Assembly: GCF_026213295.1 (NCBI RefSeq)
Contig: NC_079434.1
Span: 9,627,789-9,691,788 of the forward strand
Length of the DNA: 64,000 nt
Reading direction: 5' to 3'
DNA from: Gadus chalcogrammus
Lineage: Eukaryota; Chordata; Actinopteri; Gadiformes; Gadidae
Shown here: positions 58,766 to 64,000 of the stretch, in pieces
Position numbering within the stretch: the stretch's first letter is position 1
Layout: the number at the start of each line of letters is the position of its first letter
The notes under the pieces: generated by a model
The model's database searches: none
Told to the model about the DNA's origin: nothing
The model's input: the letters and a program-made list of their open reading frames with translations, nothing else
Program-made: the position numbers and the translations under genes

Positions 58766-60381
58766 AAATGTGTTTACCAAGTGGTGGCACTGGTCACAGC
58801 CCAATGTCACAGCGCTACAAACGACAAGACGTAATCTACACCCGCAGGTCCATTGAGTCAGAGATCTAGACAGGCAGCAGTAGCTCCTCAGGCCCACCAC
58901 CAACGTCATTAACAGACCAGACAGATAAGAGTGCTGATATAACATGGCCACTATCAACTGGTTGCTGAGCCATAAGTGGCTGTGTGTGCTGTTTCCCCCT
59001 GGATGTTTTACAAGAGGGCTTTAAGACCACGAAATCCCACACCTTATTGGACATGAAGAGCCCAATATGCTGTGGCCACGCGTAATTCAGGGAAGGGAAT
59101 CAGGACAACAAATTACGGCAACCTTCCCCAAGGTTAAATTTTTTCCTTGCAATTAAGCGGCAAAACCTTTTAAAATTTTCTCGTCATCCATATTAAAAAA
59201 ATGTATACCTTGAAGTTTGCTACAACTCATTATAGCAACAAAAGCATGACTGAACGCATTTTAATAAATATATTACAAATATATTTTTACATTTAAGGAA
59301 AATAAGGGAAGAGTGGAGGGCATGTTATTTTTAGTTAAGTCAATTCAACCTTCAGATGGAAGTCAAACACAAGCTTATTACAGCTTACATTTCCTCTCCA
59401 ATACTTTCAGACATAAGAAAAACGAATGTAGAGCGGAAATATGATCAGGCTTCAAAGCTCAAGCAATGTCATCATGTCACTCCAGCCGACCGATACGAAG
59501 TACATTATAACCTAGAACAATGATAACAACATATTTTCTTGGCAGAATGATAAGTGGCGGCCTGATTGCTGGGTTAAATAGATATCACAGAATCATTGGT
59601 TGTTAGTTTATGCACATGGAACAGAACAGTGAAAACAAAAGTATATGCATATATATATTGACATCTAGACATACTTTGACAAAAATATTTTAAGCTGATG
59701 CATAAAAATCAAATAAAATATGAGTGTTTGCATGACCATCGAGAATGCAATCACAGTCTTTTCAGAAAATGCACCATCTAGTTAAATTTGTCACTTCATG
59801 GCCTGTCCTATGAATGAACAAAGAACAACAAATTGTATCTGCACCCTCTAACCATGGATCATGTTATCTGGAAAGGTAGCATAACTCCAAGGGCCGCTAT
59901 CAAAGTCAAGCCTTTCCGAATCACAATTCCTTTGATGACCTTGGTCAAGTCTTCGCTCAGTTACCACGTCTGCCACACAGCTCAATGAGAGATTTCTTCC
60001 TGGACTGTGTGGGACCATTAGGAGGCCTGCCGGGAGGACCAATCAGAACGAGGTGACATTCTGGACCACATCAGCTCATACTCGACTACAGAGGACGACC
60101 ACAGCACCCATCTACTTACTCAATTGGACAGGCTCTGTAATCGGAATCCTCCTAGATCCTTTACTTTTACGATGGGCTAAACCATCTCTCTGATATTGAC
60201 GTTAACATCAAACAAAATGGCTGACAGGTCAAGGAAACGGGAGGGTTCAGGAGATGCTATAAATTTGACACTAGACACAATAGTAAAAATGAGTGTGTTG
60301 ATGTAAGAGGGAGCCGTCAATGCAATTGTGGAGAGAATAATTAAGACCGAATAGCTTCTTCTACTTGCTTGATATTACCAA

Positions 60382-60422
<41 letters not shown>

Positions 60423-60433
60423 CCTATCTATCT
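60382..60433. repeat. (TATC)n microsatellite
   Basis: About 12 copies with one TACC variant. Confidence 0.95.
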
Positions 60434-61486
60434 TTCGCAACCTGAAAAAAACATTTGCAGAAATGTTTGCTGAAGATTACTGCATTTCCTTTGGATTGCA
60501 TCACCAACATTGAAGTTACCAAGTTGACAGAGACAGTTTTTCTGTATGTTCTATGTAGCATCATTAATTGTAAGAGCGTGTGTCTCTAGTTGTCTGAGCC
60601 ATAGTGTCGTTTTCAAACAATCTGTAACCACTATTCCTCTTCAATATTTTTCTCAAAATCAACATAAACTTCAACAATCTAATGGTAGTAAGAATATGGG
60701 GGGGGACAGCGGGCATCCCTGTGGTGTGCCTGTTCCCAGACAGAGAGGGTCAGATATCAGCCCAGATGCTTTTTCTGTAAAACTGTGTGATCCAAGACAT
60801 GAATACTGGACCAGAATTGAAATGGCTTAGTACATCCATTATATTGCTGCTAGCAGCATGGGAGAGTTGACATTATGAGTTTATGCAATCACGTTTCAAA
60901 ATCTCTGAAGGTTGTCTGAGGATAACCTACCTCTCATGAACCTTCTCTGTTCTGGGGCATTAGACCCTGTATAACTGTATCCAGCCACTGTATTTAAATC
61001 ATTTTATGGTCAACATTCTCGATGCAGAGTAGCGGATCCTTATCAATCTTTTTAAGAGGGTGATGATGGCCAGCGTAGGGGACTCGGTTTATTACATATT
61101 TTAAAAGCTGACTAAATTATGTCCTTGAATGAACATAATCTGTGTTAGAAAGCACCTGTAAAACTCAATGTGCAAACCTTTGCCTTCAGGGGATAGCTTT
61201 TATCAGTTCCACCTGAGGGTAAAAGTGTTGCATGCTCCAATTCCTTCTAGGTTTCCTTCATGAAGTGAAGCAGCATACACGGCCAACATACGTAATCATA
61301 GTCATGGAAATACATTTTAGCATTAATGTGTTACTTGTGAGAGAATACAAAACAATTTTAGATGTTTAGGCCTACTTATGTATCACAAAGATAACAGGAG
61401 AGAAGAAAAAAGAACAAGACGTCCTTCTTCCCTGAGAGAAGCCTATATGTTGCGGCTTATTGTTAGCCCAATCCTGGGCCAGTTTG

Positions 61487-63149
61487 TTAAAGGTGCCATG
61501 GCATGGAAATCTCACTTTATGAGGTTTTCTAACATAAATATGAGTTCCCCTAGCCTGCCTATGGTCCCCACGTGGCTAAAACTTGCGCTCGGTGTAAAAC
61601 GAGCACTAGGTATTCTACTCGCCTTTGAAAAAAACGGAGGCTCAAGAGCGCTGATTTGGAATGTGGTTTCCTATGTCGTCACACTGCAGTAAGCTCCTCC
61701 CCTTACTCTGCCTGGCCCGCCCCTTCTTATTCTTCGTCGCCTTTCTCGCTGAACTGGATTAAAATGTCAAAGTGTACTACTCAAAAACCATGTAATTAGT
61801 GTTGTAAATAAACTTCCAAAGTTTTTCAAATCTTATTTGGAAAATAACTTCACATAGTGTGTCTTTTTACAATTTATTATTCGTTACCAGCATTCGTAGT
61901 GTTGATCAGCAGTGAAATAGTCCGCCAAAGACGTTGACGTCGCTTAGTAACCGAAGACGCTGGGGTTGACAAGTTACCGGACTACTACCATGCAAGTGAA
62001 CGGAGCATTCCACGGCATTGAGAAGACCCGTGTAATAAAGGCCTATAATATTTCTGTTTATGGCATAGATTTCTCCTCAGATTAGGCCAATAAAGCAATG
62101 ATAACGGAAACAAAAAAAACAAAAAATCAATCAAAACCCTCATTGTTTAACATGAATTGGCTAAACAAATGACCACTGTAGCATATTTAAACAGAATTCA
62201 AATTGTGCAAGGAATTATTTACATTGGTCTTTCTGACCGGGGACATTAAGAAATTCCGGTCTTCCTCATTTTTTTCCCGGGTCAATGACCGGTAATAACC
62301 AGACAACGGAAACTCTATAAACCGACTAACTAACTTTCACTGTCAACACCGAACCCGATTTTCTCAAACAGAAGTTTCAAAATAAGATCTAGTAGTAAGT
62401 ACGGGTAGCATAGAACTAACGTTAGCCAAGTGGGGGCTCCATGATTGCTAAATCTAATTAGAGAGGTAAAATTGCCATTAAGGAAGGAAAGCATAGTATG
62501 CCTTGCGACTGTGCTTCGTAGCATGCCTTGCGAAACCCTGTATGCCTTTCAAAACACCTCGTGATTGGTCGATGAAACACTACCAGGAACGCAGAGGTGC
62601 CTAAGCGCGGCCCGGCAACAATCCCCTTCTCCTCCTTGTTCAGTCTACTTCACATTGATTTGGACGTGGAAGAACCAGGAACATCGGAAAACCCAACGCG
62701 GTCGTTTGAGATTCATAATATCGGCTCACACAGCTTTTGGCCGTGATAATATATATTATATGATATAGATATCTATGTAGGCTATATGATATTATTTAGA
62801 TATAGAGCTCCAGGACTCCCGTGTGTTCTAGAATATTTACAGGACACGGCTAAAGGCTGTGTGCGCCTCGCCATTGCGATGCATCCACTGTAAACAGAGC
62901 GCATGGTACCGTGGCTGCAAGCTGCTCAGAGCCACACCCCCACCCTCCTCCTTGACCCGCCTCGCTCCTCCTCATTTGCATTATAGCTACAGACACCAAA
63001 ACAGCGCATTTGGGGGAAGCTCAATGTGCGACTGGCTCGGAGTGGCTGTAACTCTGCACCATTTCGGGAACGTCTTTGAATACTGTGTTAGTGGCCCCCT
63101 AATACCTATATTAAAGCATCCATAAAACAGCATGTCATGGCACCTTTAA
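61487..63149. mobile_element. TTAA-flanked inverted-repeat element, about 1.65 kb
   Basis: Left end TTAAAGGTGCCATGGCATG, right end CATGTCATGGCACCTTTAA: inverted over 19 nt with one mismatch. TTAA at both ends could be a piggyBac-type target duplication. The left interior (TCTCACTTTATGAGG, AGCCTGCCTATGGTCCCC) is a phrase I recognise from many fish genomes. No transposase frame remains. Confidence 0.72.
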
Positions 63150-64000
63150 GTATATAGTGTAAGGACTTCAAAATAAACCCTATTCTATTTCACCAAGGGG
63201 AGCACTTTCTTTCCCTCTTTCATATTTGGCCTGTAGACGCCTAAATCCAGTGTACCAGAATCTTTGTAGATGTAAAATACAAAGAAAAATACAAGATAAG
63301 CATTGGAATGAATTAGAGCTAAACATTGAACAACGTCCAGAGCTCAAGGCAGTCTGTTGCTTAAATGAAATAGGCCACAGTGGAAGCACTCCCAAACATT
63401 ATGCTATCAGCTGGGTTAAAAGATTATTTTCAAAGCCCCTGGACGAGAATCAAGGTGAAGACAAGTCCCTCTCGATATTTTGTTACGATGCACTCCATGA
63501 ATTTGGCTGCTGCTTATTCTTCTGAACAGAACATTATGTCCTTATCTTATCTTAAATGTGCAGCGCATTTCTTGCACTTTGGGTACAGCTCTGTGGACAT
63601 ATCCATGCTGATGAAGATCTTATGGCCATCCTAGAGCAAGGGGTTGGTTTTGTTTATATGAATGGCTAGGCCTAGAGTATTATCCCTCTCCCGGTCATTG
63701 AAAGATTTGGCAATAATCCTTCAAGAAGGTTGACCTCCCTAGGACCCCCTGCTCGGGGTCCGACTCGGTGCGTTCAATCGTAGGTCAAGTTGGGAATTTA
63801 TCTCGGCCCAGCATCTCTGGTGACGTTTGTCCAGGGAACTCTCCCATCTACTGGGTCCCACAACCTTCACATGCTCCCGTCTACCTGGCCGCTATACCGG
63901 GAGACTCTGAGCCCAATTGCCAATTAAGGATTTACACTTAAATTGGAAAATGTACTGAATGAAAATAAATAGGCAACCTCACTTCTGAGATACGGTTTGA

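Larger units (their letters stand above)
48781..64000. other. Upstream region with no confident gene
   Basis: No exon with clear homology. Contents are the duplicated units at 49.3-53.3 kb, a LINE relic, MITEs and SINE tails listed separately. Between these, 54.0-57.1 kb and 58.8-61.4 kb show nothing recognisable beyond an AT-rich background. A spliced-looking segment at 57685-57871 is noted as a possible untranslated or alternative exon. Confidence 0.5.

Noticed and set aside
60700..60780. Possible LINE fragment (GDSGHPCGVPVPRQRGSDIS)
   Set aside because: Looks vaguely like a fish LINE phrase but too short and unsupported to call.

Overview
This window reads as teleost fish nuclear DNA. Genes are split into short exons with GT-AG introns. 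The best gene match is vertebrate anion exchanger 2 (slc4a2). A small family of secreted cystatin-fold proteins resembles fish chemerin (rarres2-like). The DNA between exons is packed with (CA)n/(GT)n tracts, minisatellites and fish-type transposon relics (hAT, MITEs, SINE-like and LINE pieces). The very high dinucleotide-repeat density would suit a gadiform-like fish, but I cannot name the species.

Layout. At 15164-15283 (minus) lies a 40-codon first coding exon with the diagnostic N-terminal motif of the NRBP pseudokinases (best fit nrbp2). No later exon was found, so about 1-15163 is probably its first intron or flank, filled with repeats and transposons. From 19959 to 26700 (minus) there is a tandem array of four chemerin-like units. 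Unit A has four exons with a one-base frameshift in exon 2. A rearranged pseudogene follows at about 22.1-22.6 kb. Unit B is fully intact. Unit C is open, but its exon 3 lacks an AG acceptor. From 29062 to 48606 (minus) lies a complete slc4a2: 22 coding exons, 3681 nt, 1226 residues, every junction in phase. From 48.6 to 64 kb I find no confident gene, only 5' flanking DNA, duplicated retroelement fragments, a LINE reverse-transcriptase relic, a hAT-type MITE with a perfect 8-bp duplication, a TTAA-flanked inverted-repeat element and short SINE tails.

How it fits together. The genes have no operon-like link. Chemerin-like proteins would be secreted chemoattractant/adipokine ligands, AE2 is a plasma-membrane chloride/bicarbonate exchanger, and NRBP is a cytosolic adaptor pseudokinase. 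RARRES2 and SLC4A2 also lie in the same chromosome band in human (7q36), so their proximity may be old. The main novelty is structural: stepwise birth and decay of a chemerin array, simple repeats placed directly at slc4a2 splice sites, and several CTCF-like motifs. All splice sites and homologies were read by eye; none was checked by a search.
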